A DNA stretch of 64,000 nucleotides from Candidatus Cryosericum septentrionale. GTDB taxonomy: Bacteria; Caldisericota; Caldisericia; Cryosericales; Cryosericaceae. Below the pieces are notes generated by a model. The model was not told where the DNA came from, did no database searches, and saw only the letters and a list, made by a program, of their open reading frames with translations. Every line of letters starts with the position of its first letter. The first letter of the stretch is position 1. The translations under genes and the position numbers were made by a program. The stretch is from positions 1 to 64,000 of the forward strand of contig NZ_QXIY01000035.1 of the NCBI RefSeq assembly GCF_003570995.1. Reading direction: 5' to 3'. Shown in pieces: positions 1 through 8,723 of this stretch.

Positions 1-933
1 ACGGGTGCAACCGTCTGGCAAAGTACTCCAACAGTCACGTCACCTTTTGTCTTTGGAGTTCGCGGCAACATTGCCGTGCATATCAATGAGCAGAGCCATA
101 CAGCAGATCGCGTCTACGTTATTGGTGAAGAAGAACGAACGTCAACCTCAGTTCCCACTACGGAGGAAGTGCGTCACCCAGGTATATGGATCTGGGATGC
201 GACCACTGGTGCATCGCTTGATCGTATCGACTGGACTGCACTGCCCATTGACTCAGAGACATCTGGACAGCTGTTGTGCGATGGCGCGACGTTGTATGCC
301 GTTATTCTCGAATCCGTGTCTCCAACATCACGCTCCGCTCTTATAGCTTTCAATTGCGATACGAACAAGACGCTATGGACAGAACATGTCAGCGGAGAAG
401 CAACAGATCTCATCAAGCAGGGCGATACGCTGTCAGTCTTATTGTCCAACAGCAAGCAAGAACGGTCGATCGACGTGTGGAAGATGCGTACAGGATTGTT
501 CGACAAGACAGAGCGGCTCTGGACGCGTCAGATTGACACAAACCCGGCCCATTTCGCTGTCGATGAGGCGAATGTCTACCTTCAAGGCAGCAACGGAGTG
601 CTTATGGCTCTTGACCTTGCCACGGGAAAGGAAGCATGGAGACATCAATTTGCATCGTACAAGACGCCCATCACAGACGGTCCCAATATGGGAAAGTTAT
701 ATGATCTATACCCAGACATGACACTGACAACAACAACAGATGTCCTGTACGTTCAGGATGGCGGCGGACTCGTGGCAGCTCTTGACCCTGCTACCGGCAA
801 GGAGTTGTGGAACAAGCGCATCTCTCAGGTTGTCTGGAACCAGACTTCTGTCGACAACACGTTTGTGTTTCACCCCGTGGACAAAGGATTCCTTGTCATT
901 GCTTCGGATGGCAAAGTCGATCTGTGGAAGTAG
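1..933 (+). CDS. PQQ-like beta-propeller repeat protein, 5' end outside window
   Basis: The reading frame is already open at base 1, so the true start lies upstream; the first in-frame start-like codon here is GTG at 76. At least three propeller blades of the PQQ/quinoprotein type are visible, with the blade motif ALDxATGKExW twice (ALDLATGKEAW, ALDPATGKELW), each preceded by a strand such as VYLQGSNGVLM or LYVQDGGGLVA. Such repeats form secreted or membrane-anchored beta propellers (BamB-like scaffolds or quinoprotein-like proteins). No cofactor ligands can be assigned, so an enzymatic role is unproven. Base composition is poorer in G+C than the rest of the window, like the next two genes, and the three may form one surface-protein cluster. 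Confidence 0.8.
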   Translation, partial: TGATVWQSTPTVTSPFVFGVRGNIAVHINEQSHTADRVYVIGEEERTSTSVPTTEEVRHPGIWIWDATTGASLDRIDWTALPIDSETSGQLLCDGATLYAVILESVSPTSRSALIAFNCDTNKTLWTEHVSGEATDLIKQGDTLSVLLSNSKQERSIDVWKMRTGLFDKTERLWTRQIDTNPAHFAVDEANVYLQGSNGVLMALDLATGKEAWRHQFASYKTPITDGPNMGKLYDLYPDMTLTTTTDVLYVQDGGGLVAALDPATGKELWNKRISQVVWNQTSVDNTFVFHPVDKGFLVIASDGKVDLWK

Positions 934-1052
934 ATGTATCTGATGAGAATTGCCAATAGCGCAGACCACGATTTCTATTGTGGTGCGCTGACGGCGCTGG
1001 TGACCGGGTTCACATACACTCTCATATCAGGAAGGGAATTGGAGGGCAAGGA

Positions 1053-2627
1053 ATGAAATTGAACAAGTTGATTGCAATTGTCATTTTGGTGTTGCTGGTG
1101 GGTATGGTTGCATGGGGTTGTTGGAACTGGCTTAGTCCTAAGAAGGCTACTCCTACGGTTGACCTTCCTGTCGGTGACGACATGGCAACACAAATCAAGA
1201 AAGGGACAACCATATACACAACAGAGAATGTCCCTGCTTTCGTCCTGAATGGAACGGACGCAGTCACTACGGATTTTTCGGCCACTGTGAAAGTCATAAA
1301 TGTTCTGGACACGAGAACTATCAGAGTGGAGATACTCTCTCCTGTCTCGTTCAGCCACCAGGGGCCCGGAAATATGGGGTATCTCTATCTCTGCGTACCG
1401 CTCTCAACCAAGGCAGACCAGCTTGCTGATGGGAGCGAAGTGTTTGGCGGCAATGGGTATCCCCAGATTATCGCGGGGCAGGAATATAACATTTCCGGAG
1501 TTCTCCAACCTTATTGGCTGGATTATCCGCGTGTTTATATCCCCAGTGCGGTTGAGTTCAAGCGGGCACCTGTTTCGCTAGAAGGTCCGCAGATCAACAT
1601 GATGGGGGAAATCAGCACAACAAGATATGATGTAGTTCCGCTCTCGTGGAATGTCGGGTGGAACACACTGCAGGCATCTGAATCGCCCGTTGTCTATATG
1701 AGCGATGTCAATAACGGGGGTCCGCTGTGCTGGCAACCTGGTCCACCTGTTCGAGTCGTTCAACAATGGAGCTATCTAAGCAAGAAACCCCTCATAACAA
1801 CGATATCCAAGGATGTAAATCTTCTGACTCCTCCTGAGGGAATGCAGTATTTATCAACCAAAGATGGGGAAATCAAACGATGGTACGTACCAGAGGAAAA
1901 TGTTTTCGTAACCGTCCCAGGGGAATTGGACACTCTGCCGCCATATCAAACGCTGGGTGGCAAGACTCTTACTATAACGGAACAAGGTATTTCTTCTGGT
2001 TCAAAGGCGAAAACACTGACCGTTCCTGTCCCTTCTGCCCTGACGCAGATAGTTGTAGTTTATGGAAGCGGCAGCATCAACAATGGGTTTGCTCTTATTG
2101 AGGCAGCAAACAAAGGAAAATACCAGGCATTTGATGGCATATGGCTTCTTCGTATGAGCGATGGGAAAGCGACGTGGATACAATGTGGCAACAGAGTTGC
2201 ATTTACTGAAGGTTTCATCGCGGATCAGGAAGCAAGCTTTGCTCGTGTTGGGTCGCTCCTCTACTTCACCCATAGCCATAACGGACAAATTGGCTGCATC
2301 GATACGGCAGCGGCCTTGCCCTCAATAACCTTGCCAGAGAAAATCAATATATTGCTCCCCCAACTTTACAGTAAAGGTCCAACAAGTGAACAAACTGTAG
2401 GACCCCTTCAGGCACAGCTGGCAAGCGACAATGGTACGTTGATCATTGAGTATCCCGATGCCAACTGGGACTCTCTATATTATGCTGTAGATGCGTCTGG
2501 AACAGTTCTTGGAAACTTGCATATAGACAAGACTTCGATAACAAGTTTTGACGCAAAGGGAAAGCAGGGCTCATCCATTAGCACACCAGGCGGTATCTCC
2601 TTCCCTTCTATCGACCTTTTTGAATAG
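1053..2627 (+). CDS. Membrane-anchored protein of unknown function (524 aa)
   Basis: The start is ATG 1053, eight bases after GGAGG at 1041-1045; an upstream in-frame TTG at 978 is less likely. The protein begins MKLNKLIAIVILVLLVGMV, one hydrophobic segment (about residues 5-23) that would act as an uncleaved anchor or signal peptide and place the rest outside the cell. The remaining 500 residues are rich in beta-type sequence with many Gly, Thr and Val and no motif I recognise. It sits between two other anchored propeller-like proteins on the same strand, so a surface role is inferred from context only. I cannot assign a family. Confidence 0.7.
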   Translation: MKLNKLIAIVILVLLVGMVAWGCWNWLSPKKATPTVDLPVGDDMATQIKKGTTIYTTENVPAFVLNGTDAVTTDFSATVKVINVLDTRTIRVEILSPVSFSHQGPGNMGYLYLCVPLSTKADQLADGSEVFGGNGYPQIIAGQEYNISGVLQPYWLDYPRVYIPSAVEFKRAPVSLEGPQINMMGEISTTRYDVVPLSWNVGWNTLQASESPVVYMSDVNNGGPLCWQPGPPVRVVQQWSYLSKKPLITTISKDVNLLTPPEGMQYLSTKDGEIKRWYVPEENVFVTVPGELDTLPPYQTLGGKTLTITEQGISSGSKAKTLTVPVPSALTQIVVVYGSGSINNGFALIEAANKGKYQAFDGIWLLRMSDGKATWIQCGNRVAFTEGFIADQEASFARVGSLLYFTHSHNGQIGCIDTAAALPSITLPEKINILLPQLYSKGPTSEQTVGPLQAQLASDNGTLIIEYPDANWDSLYYAVDASGTVLGNLHIDKTSITSFDAKGKQGSSISTPGGISFPSIDLFE

Positions 2628-2661
2628 GCTGTTTATTGAAAACACGTGTTGGAGGCGCAGA

Positions 2662-4734
2662 ATGAACAAGAGATTTCTAATTGCTGCTGCAATTGTTCTG
2701 CTTGTTGTAGTTGTTTTCGTCGCAGGGTTCTTCTTCTGGAATTCTATAAATCCAAACACGATCAAAAAAGATGAAAAAGCTGAGGTAACTGCTCTTGTTG
2801 AGAATTTCGGCTCCAAATTGAAGGAAGTTCGTTTATCCGATCCCGAGGAAATGGTTTCTCAAGAAATAAAACAAGTCTATACCCCCTTTGTAAGTTCTAA
2901 CTTTTTATTGGATTTGATAAACGATCTATCTAAAGCGCCTGGAGGAGTTGCCTCAAGCCCCTGGCCTGAGAAAATTGAGATCATTTCTATGGAAAAGCTG
3001 GACTCCCATACGATACAGGTAAAAGGAAAAATCGTCTATATGACGAGCGTGGAGATGACACAAGGTGGCAATGCAGGAGAAACCCCAATAATGCTTTGGG
3101 TGAGGAACTATAACGCTAATGGCGCATGGCTTATAGACCAACTTTCGTTTGGAGATTATGCCTTTTATGACGGTAAGGAACTTTACAACATTTTGAAAAA
3201 TGCATTCCCCAATATGAGCATAATTGGAGGAAGAGGAGAACCTTTTGTTGCCCAGAGTATCGATATTACAGGCGACTACATTCCCGAAGCTATTGTTGAC
3301 ATGCAAATAGGTGGGGCATATACAGAATACTATACTGTATGCAGGTTTGTAAATGGAAAGCTTGAGGTTGCACAGTTCAAAGATAAAAATGGGAATGTTT
3401 CTACAATGTTCATTTATGAAGGCGCTTCTGTTCAGCATGAAGTAAAGTTGAGTTTTATAAACGATGGCAAAGGCAATCATGCCATATATCAATATACGAT
3501 AAATAAAAGTACTTCAGATCCAAAGGTTATTTCCACAATTACTGTCGAAGCCTATAAGTGGAATGAGGCAACAAAGCTGTTCGAATATAACGAAGAGCTT
3601 TCTATAGAATTTGAGCAAGAAGAAGAAAAACTCTTGATGCCCAAAATTGTTGCTTTTTCGTCTCTGAAATATAAGGAAATAAGGAGTTCTTTCCCTATAA
3701 TTACTTCCGTTTCCGCTTTTAACGGAAAAGTTGCTTTTGCCACTGGAACGGGCAAGATAATCGTAAACGACTTTAAGGCTGCAAATACTAACCATCTCGT
3801 AATTTATGATGCCCAAAGTGGAAAACTGGAATACTCAACTAGCATAGATAAAAGTTGGGCAAGAATTTCAGGCGTACAAATAAATGACAATTGGGTTCTA
3901 TTTGAGGCAATGGAAGACCCAGGAGAGATCCCTTCCGAGTGTTTTGCCATCAATAGAAAAACCAATGGACTCATCAAGTTGCTTCCCGACTACAACTGGG
4001 GTGAGAAGGTTTCGCCCGACACTACTGTTTTCACGGTGTTCAATCGAACTCTTCTTCAGGGCGACTATGCGTATCTGGTCATAATGAGCGAAGATATGGT
4101 GGCCAGCGGCGATTCTACTGTCTTTCGAGGTGGAGTTGGAGGAACGAGATTCATCCGGGTGAACTTGAAGGATGGGAAACAGGACAGCATTTTCACACCT
4201 CCAGTGCAGTCTTTTTCGATATCGCAGCTATGGGCACTTGATAACGATTCCGTTGCGTTTGGTACGTCAGAAGTCATGGCTAATGGTGATATAAAAGATC
4301 AGGTGTACTTCTACAGCCCATCGACCACCACCCTTAAGCCAATTGTTATTGATCAATGGAAAGATTCGTCGGACCCGAGATCTATTGGCTCCTATACCAT
4401 CACGCCGGACAAGAGGATAATCTACTCCTCCAACAACAAGATTGTGATTGCCCCCGTAGCAACACTAGGTGCTTCTACTGAAGTTGGGATAGCCGCATCT
4501 CATGACTACATCTCTGACTATATTGTCGCTTCCAACAATTACATTGTTGCAAGACTTGATAATGGAGACATTTTTGTGTTCAATAGAAAAACCGGAGAAA
4601 GAACCCTTATTAAAGGGGCAAAGGTTAAGGACACAATTACTATCAATGCCGATGAAATAAGTTTTATTAACCGTCAAGAAAAGACAAACGATAGTGTCGT
4701 TTATCTTGATTTGAAGGGCCTTTCGCGTCCGTAA
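2662..4734 (+). CDS. Membrane-anchored protein with probable C-terminal beta-propeller (690 aa)
   Basis: The start is ATG 2662 after GGAGG at 2651-2655. Residues 5-25 are a strong transmembrane or signal segment (LIAAAIVLLVVVVFVAGFFF). Residues about 65-175 (YTPFVSSNFL, KAPGG, SSPWPEKIEI, SVEM) resemble an extracytoplasmic domain I recall from clostridial lipoproteins; that is family memory, not a search. The C-terminal 330 residues show repeating strand pairs with Asn/Asp turns (ITPDKRIIYSSNNKIVIAP, YIVARLDNGDIFVFNRKTG), typical of a beta propeller. The gene is the most AT-rich in the window with A/T-ending codons, unlike the tungsten operon downstream, suggesting horizontal origin. The TAA stop is followed in the same frame by another open frame. 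Confidence 0.75.
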   Translation: MNKRFLIAAAIVLLVVVVFVAGFFFWNSINPNTIKKDEKAEVTALVENFGSKLKEVRLSDPEEMVSQEIKQVYTPFVSSNFLLDLINDLSKAPGGVASSPWPEKIEIISMEKLDSHTIQVKGKIVYMTSVEMTQGGNAGETPIMLWVRNYNANGAWLIDQLSFGDYAFYDGKELYNILKNAFPNMSIIGGRGEPFVAQSIDITGDYIPEAIVDMQIGGAYTEYYTVCRFVNGKLEVAQFKDKNGNVSTMFIYEGASVQHEVKLSFINDGKGNHAIYQYTINKSTSDPKVISTITVEAYKWNEATKLFEYNEELSIEFEQEEEKLLMPKIVAFSSLKYKEIRSSFPIITSVSAFNGKVAFATGTGKIIVNDFKAANTNHLVIYDAQSGKLEYSTSIDKSWARISGVQINDNWVLFEAMEDPGEIPSECFAINRKTNGLIKLLPDYNWGEKVSPDTTVFTVFNRTLLQGDYAYLVIMSEDMVASGDSTVFRGGVGGTRFIRVNLKDGKQDSIFTPPVQSFSISQLWALDNDSVAFGTSEVMANGDIKDQVYFYSPSTTTLKPIVIDQWKDSSDPRSIGSYTITPDKRIIYSSNNKIVIAPVATLGASTEVGIAASHDYISDYIVASNNYIVARLDNGDIFVFNRKTGERTLIKGAKVKDTITINADEISFINRQEKTNDSVVYLDLKGLSRP

Positions 4735-5208
4735 TTGGTCATAACCGATAGTACTGGGAACATCTCTGACAAGACAAAACTTCCAAAAGGCGTCAGCGGG
4801 AAAGAAGTATATGCCTATCTACAGAGCAATGTCTTGCAGCCCAATCTCAGTGGAAAGATGTTCTGCGCTTACAGCCTGTTTGGGAGTGAAGTCAAGAACA
4901 ACAAGACGTACATGTGTTTCTGGGCGCTATGGGAGGAATATCGTTCGGAGAATAGAAAACTTGTAGAAGGAACTGGCATGGGTTGCCCAATTACGCTGAT
5001 AGCCACACCTTCTCAACAAGGTTACACAATAACTGAACATCAGCTACCAGAGAATGGAGCCGCCTATGCACCAAGTATCAAGAAGATGTTTCCACTGGAG
5101 TATTACAACGAGATATTCTCAAAGACACAACTGTTTAACACCGTAATAGCCAAAGAACTGATGGATAATGTCGAGCAGCAGGCAAGGAAATACTACAGCC
5201 TGCAATAG
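4735..5208 (+). pseudogene. Orphan lipoprotein-type domain in frame after a TAA stop (157 codons)
   Basis: This open frame starts directly after the TAA of the preceding gene and in the same frame. It has no ATG or GTG near its beginning and no ribosome site at usable distance; TTG at 4735 is the only nominal start. The sequence looks genuinely coding: YMCFWALWEEYRSEN, GTGMGCPITLIATP, APSIKKMFPLEYYNEIF and a terminal NVEQQARKYYSLQ recall a roughly 150-residue domain of Firmicutes lipoproteins. Possible readings are a fusion protein split by a nonsense mutation, a 5'-truncated gene that lost its signal peptide, or stop-codon readthrough. Function is unknown. Confidence 0.5.
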
Positions 5209-5433
5209 GAAAAGCACAGGACACAAGCCTGATCGGTCACGAAGTCCAGCTCACCCGCGACGAGCAGTCAATTAGCTGGAACGAAGAAAAAGGGTACTGA
5301 CAGAGGGTGAACCATGTGCAGATGACTATCGGATGAATGTGGCAAAAAGCCATGTGCGCATTTCAGACGCAGATTTCGGGATTGAAGTATACTCTCAATA
5401 GATAGCGGTCATTTGTTTCCTGGAGATAATGTC

Positions 5434-6288
5434 ATGAGAAAGATGAAGTCCTGGGAATTCCTCAAAGATGTGTATGCCAGATTTATGAATGATGACCTGC
5501 TTTCAATAGGAGCCCAGGCAAGTTTCTTTCTGCTTTTTTCTCTTTTCCCTTTTCTCATATTCTTGATTGCGCTTATTACCTATATGCCTATGGTCAACCT
5601 TCAGGACAGTATCCAAGCCCTTGCCGCGCTTATGCCTGCAAATGCCTATCTGATCCTGCGGGATATGGTCAATCAGACACTAGCCAATAGGAGCGTTACG
5701 CTGTTATCTTTTGGCGTGTTGTCTGCATTGTGGTCGTCTGCGAGTGGCGTTACTTCTCTCATTCGGGGCATAAACAGGGCGTATGATCAGGAAGAAACGC
5801 GTCGCTCCTGGAAGATAACAGCTGTTTCACTATATTTTACGCTCGAACTTGCTATTGCGATTATCTTCTCCTTGATCCTTATCGTTTTTGGTAAAGTCCT
5901 GGGAACACAGCTTTTTCACTTTTTGGGCTTCTCGGACGCATCCCTGCAGGTTTGGAACTATGTCGGATACATCATTACCCTGATCACAACCATCCTTGTT
6001 TTCATTTCCCTTTATCAAAATACCCCAAACCGTCGATCAAAGTTCAGAGAGGTCGTACCTGGTGCAGTAGTTGCTTCCCTCGGCTGGGTCATTATTTCTA
6101 TTGCCTTTTCCTATTACATCGACAATTTCGGCAATTACTCCAAGGTATACGGAAGCCTTGGCGGTATCATTGCCTTGCTTATGTGGCTCTATGTGAGTAG
6201 CATCATCATTTTGATGGGCGCTGAAATAAATGCTTCTCTCATGTTTTCAAAGATGGGACTCGAAAAACTGAAATTCAAACGGTACTAG
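5434..6288 (+). CDS. YihY/BrkB family inner membrane protein
   Basis: The start is ATG 5434, eight bases after GGAG at 5422-5425, giving 284 aa, the usual family length. The protein shows the BrkB/YihY pattern: an N-terminal cytosolic helix (SWEFLKDVYARFMNDD), then six hydrophobic segments (FFLLFSLFPFLIFLIALI, the ITAVSLYFTLELAIAI stretch, a YIITLITTILVFISLYQ stretch and others). Family motifs include GAQASFFLLFSLFP, ALWSSASGVTSLIRGINRAY, YGSLGGIIALLMWLYVSSI and GAEINA near the C terminus. Members were once annotated as ribonuclease BN; that was wrong, and the transport or envelope role is undefined. A TATACT at 5388-5393 could be its -10 element. Confidence 0.9.
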   Translation: MRKMKSWEFLKDVYARFMNDDLLSIGAQASFFLLFSLFPFLIFLIALITYMPMVNLQDSIQALAALMPANAYLILRDMVNQTLANRSVTLLSFGVLSALWSSASGVTSLIRGINRAYDQEETRRSWKITAVSLYFTLELAIAIIFSLILIVFGKVLGTQLFHFLGFSDASLQVWNYVGYIITLITTILVFISLYQNTPNRRSKFREVVPGAVVASLGWVIISIAFSYYIDNFGNYSKVYGSLGGIIALLMWLYVSSIIILMGAEINASLMFSKMGLEKLKFKRY

Positions 6289-6306
6289 AATCGCGTCCAG
6301 TTTTCC

Positions 6307-6340
6307 CCTATCTGTTGAAGACAGACTGATAGGTTTCTCT
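6307..6340 (+). terminator. Probable terminator of the brkB-type gene
   Basis: CCTATC at 6307-6312 pairs with GATAGG at 6328-6333 and is followed by TTTCTCT. It lies between two convergent genes, so it may serve both. The stem is only six pairs, hence moderate confidence. Confidence 0.45.
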
Positions 6341-6348
6341 ATGCGGCT

Positions 6349-6825
6349 CTAGTGTCCCTTCCCCGCGATCATTTCCAGGGCGTGCGGGAGGAGAGGGATG
6401 AGGACGTCCATGCCGTCCTGGACAGCCTTGAGGCTGCCGGGGAGGTTGACGATGAGGGTGGCGCCTCGCAGGCCGGCTTCGGCGCGGGACAGACAGGCGG
6501 TTGGGACGCCCTTGTTCAGGCCGTAGAGACGGATGGCTTCACTGATGCCAGGTGCGCGGCGGTCGACGACAGACAGCGTTGCCTCGGGGGTGACGTCACG
6601 GGAGGAGAAGCCCGTGCCACCCGTGGTGATGATGGCGTTCACATGGCGTTCCATGGACCACTGCTCAAGGATTCCGGCAATTTCGGCCTGCTCGTCGGGG
6701 ACGATCGTCGTTTCCTCAATGGTCCAGCCGGCATCCGTGAGACGCTTTACGATGGCGGGCCCGCTCTCGTCGACGCGGCTCCCGGCGGCGCAACTGTCGC
6801 TGACGGTCAGAACTGCTGCTTTCAT
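6349..6825 (-). CDS. mogA: Molybdopterin adenylyltransferase (MogA/MoaB family)
   Basis: This 158-aa protein matches the MogA/MoaB fold: AVLTVSDSCAAGSRVDESGP at the N terminus, the nucleotide-binding TTGGTGFSSRDVTPEA, and NLPGSLKAVQDGMDVLIPLLPHA near the end. It adenylates molybdopterin to prepare it for metal insertion by MoeA. It is the last gene of the tungsten/molybdenum operon, and its ATG overlaps the TGA of the MOSC gene (ATGA), so translation is coupled. In anaerobes the product could carry tungsten rather than molybdenum, which fits the tupABC genes at the head of the same operon and the AOR gene at 48188. Confidence 0.93.
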   Translation of the reverse strand: MKAAVLTVSDSCAAGSRVDESGPAIVKRLTDAGWTIEETTIVPDEQAEIAGILEQWSMERHVNAIITTGGTGFSSRDVTPEATLSVVDRRAPGISEAIRLYGLNKGVPTACLSRAEAGLRGATLIVNLPGSLKAVQDGMDVLIPLLPHALEMIAGKGH

Positions 6826-7277
6826 GGGGTTCCTCCTTTGTTGATAACAGTGATGATGTCGCCGACCTGAATTGTGCCGGACGTGATGACGCGGGCGAAG
6901 ATGCCCTCGCGGGGCATGACGCAGTCGCCGACCAGCTTGCGGATCTCACAGCCCAGGTGGCACTCCTTGCCGATCTGGGTGACCTCCATCGTGACGACGG
7001 TGCCGATCTGGAGGTGTGTCCCGATTGGCAGGGTCAGCAGGTCCAGGCCCTGTGTGGTGATGTTCTCGGCGAAGTCGCCGGGCTGCAGCACTAGGCCGTG
7101 GCCCTGCATCTTGTCGATGCTCTCCTGCGCCAGAAGGCTGAGTTGACGGTGCCAGTCGCCTGCGTGGGCATCGGCTTGTATGCCCAGCACGGTGATGGTA
7201 ACGGGGCCCTCCACGGGGTGCTTGCGCGTGCCCTTCTGCTCGGAGATGTTGACCGCAACGACAATGGGCTGGCTCAC
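6822..7277 (-). CDS. MOSC domain protein
   Basis: The likely start is GTG at 7277 (VSQPIVVAVNISEQ), which overlaps the moaC stop as GTGA and is preceded by GGGAGAG; this gives 151 aa, a typical small MOSC protein. Family features are NISEQKGTRKHPV, GDWHRQLSLLA, PGDFAENITTQG and IGKECHLGCEI, with two cysteines near the position of the conserved MOSC cysteine. MOSC domains bind or transfer sulfur in molybdenum-cofactor metabolism. Stand-alone forms next to moaC and mogA are common in anaerobes and often fused to MogA. It probably acts in cofactor maturation, perhaps sulfuration or metal loading. Confidence 0.9.
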   Translation of the reverse strand: MSQPIVVAVNISEQKGTRKHPVEGPVTITVLGIQADAHAGDWHRQLSLLAQESIDKMQGHGLVLQPGDFAENITTQGLDLLTLPIGTHLQIGTVVTMEVTQIGKECHLGCEIRKLVGDCVMPREGIFARVITSGTIQVGDIITVINKGGTP

Positions 7278-7756
7278 GCTCTCTCCCACGTTCCGGACTG
7301 TCCACCGCTCTTGCGGACGAGGCGCAGGTCCGTGATGCGGATGCCCCGTTCGACAGCCTTGCACATGTCATAGACGGTGAGGGCGGCGGTAGAGGCGGCG
7401 ACCAGGGCTTCCATCTCGACGCCGGTCTCGGCCTTGGTACGGGCGGTGGCCTCGATGTCGACGGTGTGATCAGCCTCGTTCAGCGTCAGCGTCACGCCGA
7501 CGAAGGTCATGTTGATCTGGTGGCAGAGGGGGATCAGCTCCCATGTGCGTTTGGCTGCCTGGATGCCGGCAACCTGCGCGACCGTCAGGACGTCGCCTTT
7601 CTTGAGGTTGCCCGCCTTGACCAGCTCGAAGGTAGCGGGCGCCAGTAGGACGCGACAGCGAGCGACGGCTTCCCGGGCTGTCTCCAGCTTGCCGCCGACG
7701 TCCACCATGCGCGCGTTGCCCTTGTCGTCCAGATGTGTCAGTTCATTGCTTCCCAT
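7274..7756 (-). CDS. moaC: Cyclic pyranopterin monophosphate synthase MoaC
   Basis: This 160-aa protein carries the MoaC signatures LIPLCHQI (residues 74-81), GVEMEAL (112-118), YDMCKA (129-134) and KSGGQSG (149-155), and an N-terminal THLDDKGNARMVDVGGK. It converts the 3',8-cyclo-GTP made by MoaA into cyclic pyranopterin monophosphate, the first stable molybdopterin intermediate. Its start lies one base after the moaA stop and its own stop overlaps the MOSC start, so the cluster is tightly coupled. MoaD and MoaE, needed for the next step, are not encoded in this window. Confidence 0.96.
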   Translation of the reverse strand: MGSNELTHLDDKGNARMVDVGGKLETAREAVARCRVLLAPATFELVKAGNLKKGDVLTVAQVAGIQAAKRTWELIPLCHQINMTFVGVTLTLNEADHTVDIEATARTKAETGVEMEALVAASTAALTVYDMCKAVERGIRITDLRLVRKSGGQSGTWERA

Positions 7757-7757
7757 G

Positions 7758-8723
7758 CTATCCTCCTATGCTGCCCATGGCGCGGCCGTAGTCGCCAGCC
7801 GTCTCCGGCATGCACTCGGGTTTCTGCTGCATTGCCCGCACCAGCAGTGCGCGCAGCGCCTCCTCGTTGACGACGGGGCGCAAGGCGGGCTTGGTGTCGA
7901 TCTCGTCGGCGCCAAACAGGCACAGCCGCAGGTGGCCGTCGGCGAGCAGGCGCAGGCGGTTGCACGTGGGGCAGAAATGCTCGGTCACGGGCGCGATCAA
8001 GGCAACGGTTCCGGGCGCTCCGGGGATACGGCGATATTCCTGTGCGGGACCGTTGCCCCGCGGCTTGTCGGCCGGCTCAAGAGGGGCCAGTGCTTCCAGC
8101 TTGCGTCGCAGTTCGGCGGCGGGTACCAGGTAGTGGTCCTCACCCAGCGGGCCGATGGGCATGTACTCGATGAAGCGAACCTCGACGGGAAGGCGCCTGG
8201 TGAGGTCGAGATACGGCGCCAGGTCGTCGTTGACGCCACGCAGGACGACGACGTTGAGCTTGATGGGGCTGAACCCGGTGTCCACGGCCGCTTTGAGGCC
8301 GGCAAGTGCGCTGTCCAGCGAGCCGAGGCGCGTAAGGTGGGCGTAGACGGTGGGGTCCAGCGAGGGCAGGCCGATGTTGACACGTTTCAGTCCGGCGGCT
8401 TTCAGCTCACCGGCAAACTGAGGCAACAGGATGCCGTTAGTGGTGAGCGAGAGGTCCTGCAGGCCGGAGATGGCCAGCAGCATGCGCACCAGGTCCACAA
8501 TGCCGGGGCGGTGCAGTGGTTCGCCACCAGTGAGTCGCACCTTGACGATGCCCTCGGATATGGCGACGCGCATGAACGCGACGATCTCCTCGAAGTGCAG
8601 GATGTCCTCGTGCTCCAGCATGGGCACACCCTCTTCCGGCATGCAGTAGCGGCATCGCAGGTTGCACCGATCGGTGACGGAGATGCGGATGTAATCAATG
8701 GTACGTCCAAAACGGTCGATCAT
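7758..8723 (-). CDS. moaA: GTP 3',8-cyclase MoaA (radical SAM)
   Basis: The 321-aa protein has the radical SAM cluster motif C20-x3-C24-x2-C27 (CNLRCRYC), the SAM-binding TGGEPL at 65-70, and the second MoaA cluster ligands C251, C254 and C268 (CPTCNRLR then LCLF). It ends in the conserved Gly-Gly tail (SIGG). It forms 3',8-cyclo-7,8-dihydro-GTP from GTP, the first step of molybdopterin synthesis. The usual RVNxSLDSLDP stretch reads RVNIGLPSLDP here (115-123), a small departure in an otherwise canonical protein. Its ATG shares one base with the moeA stop (TGATG). Confidence 0.96.
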   Translation of the reverse strand: MIDRFGRTIDYIRISVTDRCNLRCRYCMPEEGVPMLEHEDILHFEEIVAFMRVAISEGIVKVRLTGGEPLHRPGIVDLVRMLLAISGLQDLSLTTNGILLPQFAGELKAAGLKRVNIGLPSLDPTVYAHLTRLGSLDSALAGLKAAVDTGFSPIKLNVVVLRGVNDDLAPYLDLTRRLPVEVRFIEYMPIGPLGEDHYLVPAAELRRKLEALAPLEPADKPRGNGPAQEYRRIPGAPGTVALIAPVTEHFCPTCNRLRLLADGHLRLCLFGADEIDTKPALRPVVNEEALRALLVRAMQQKPECMPETAGDYGRAMGSIGG

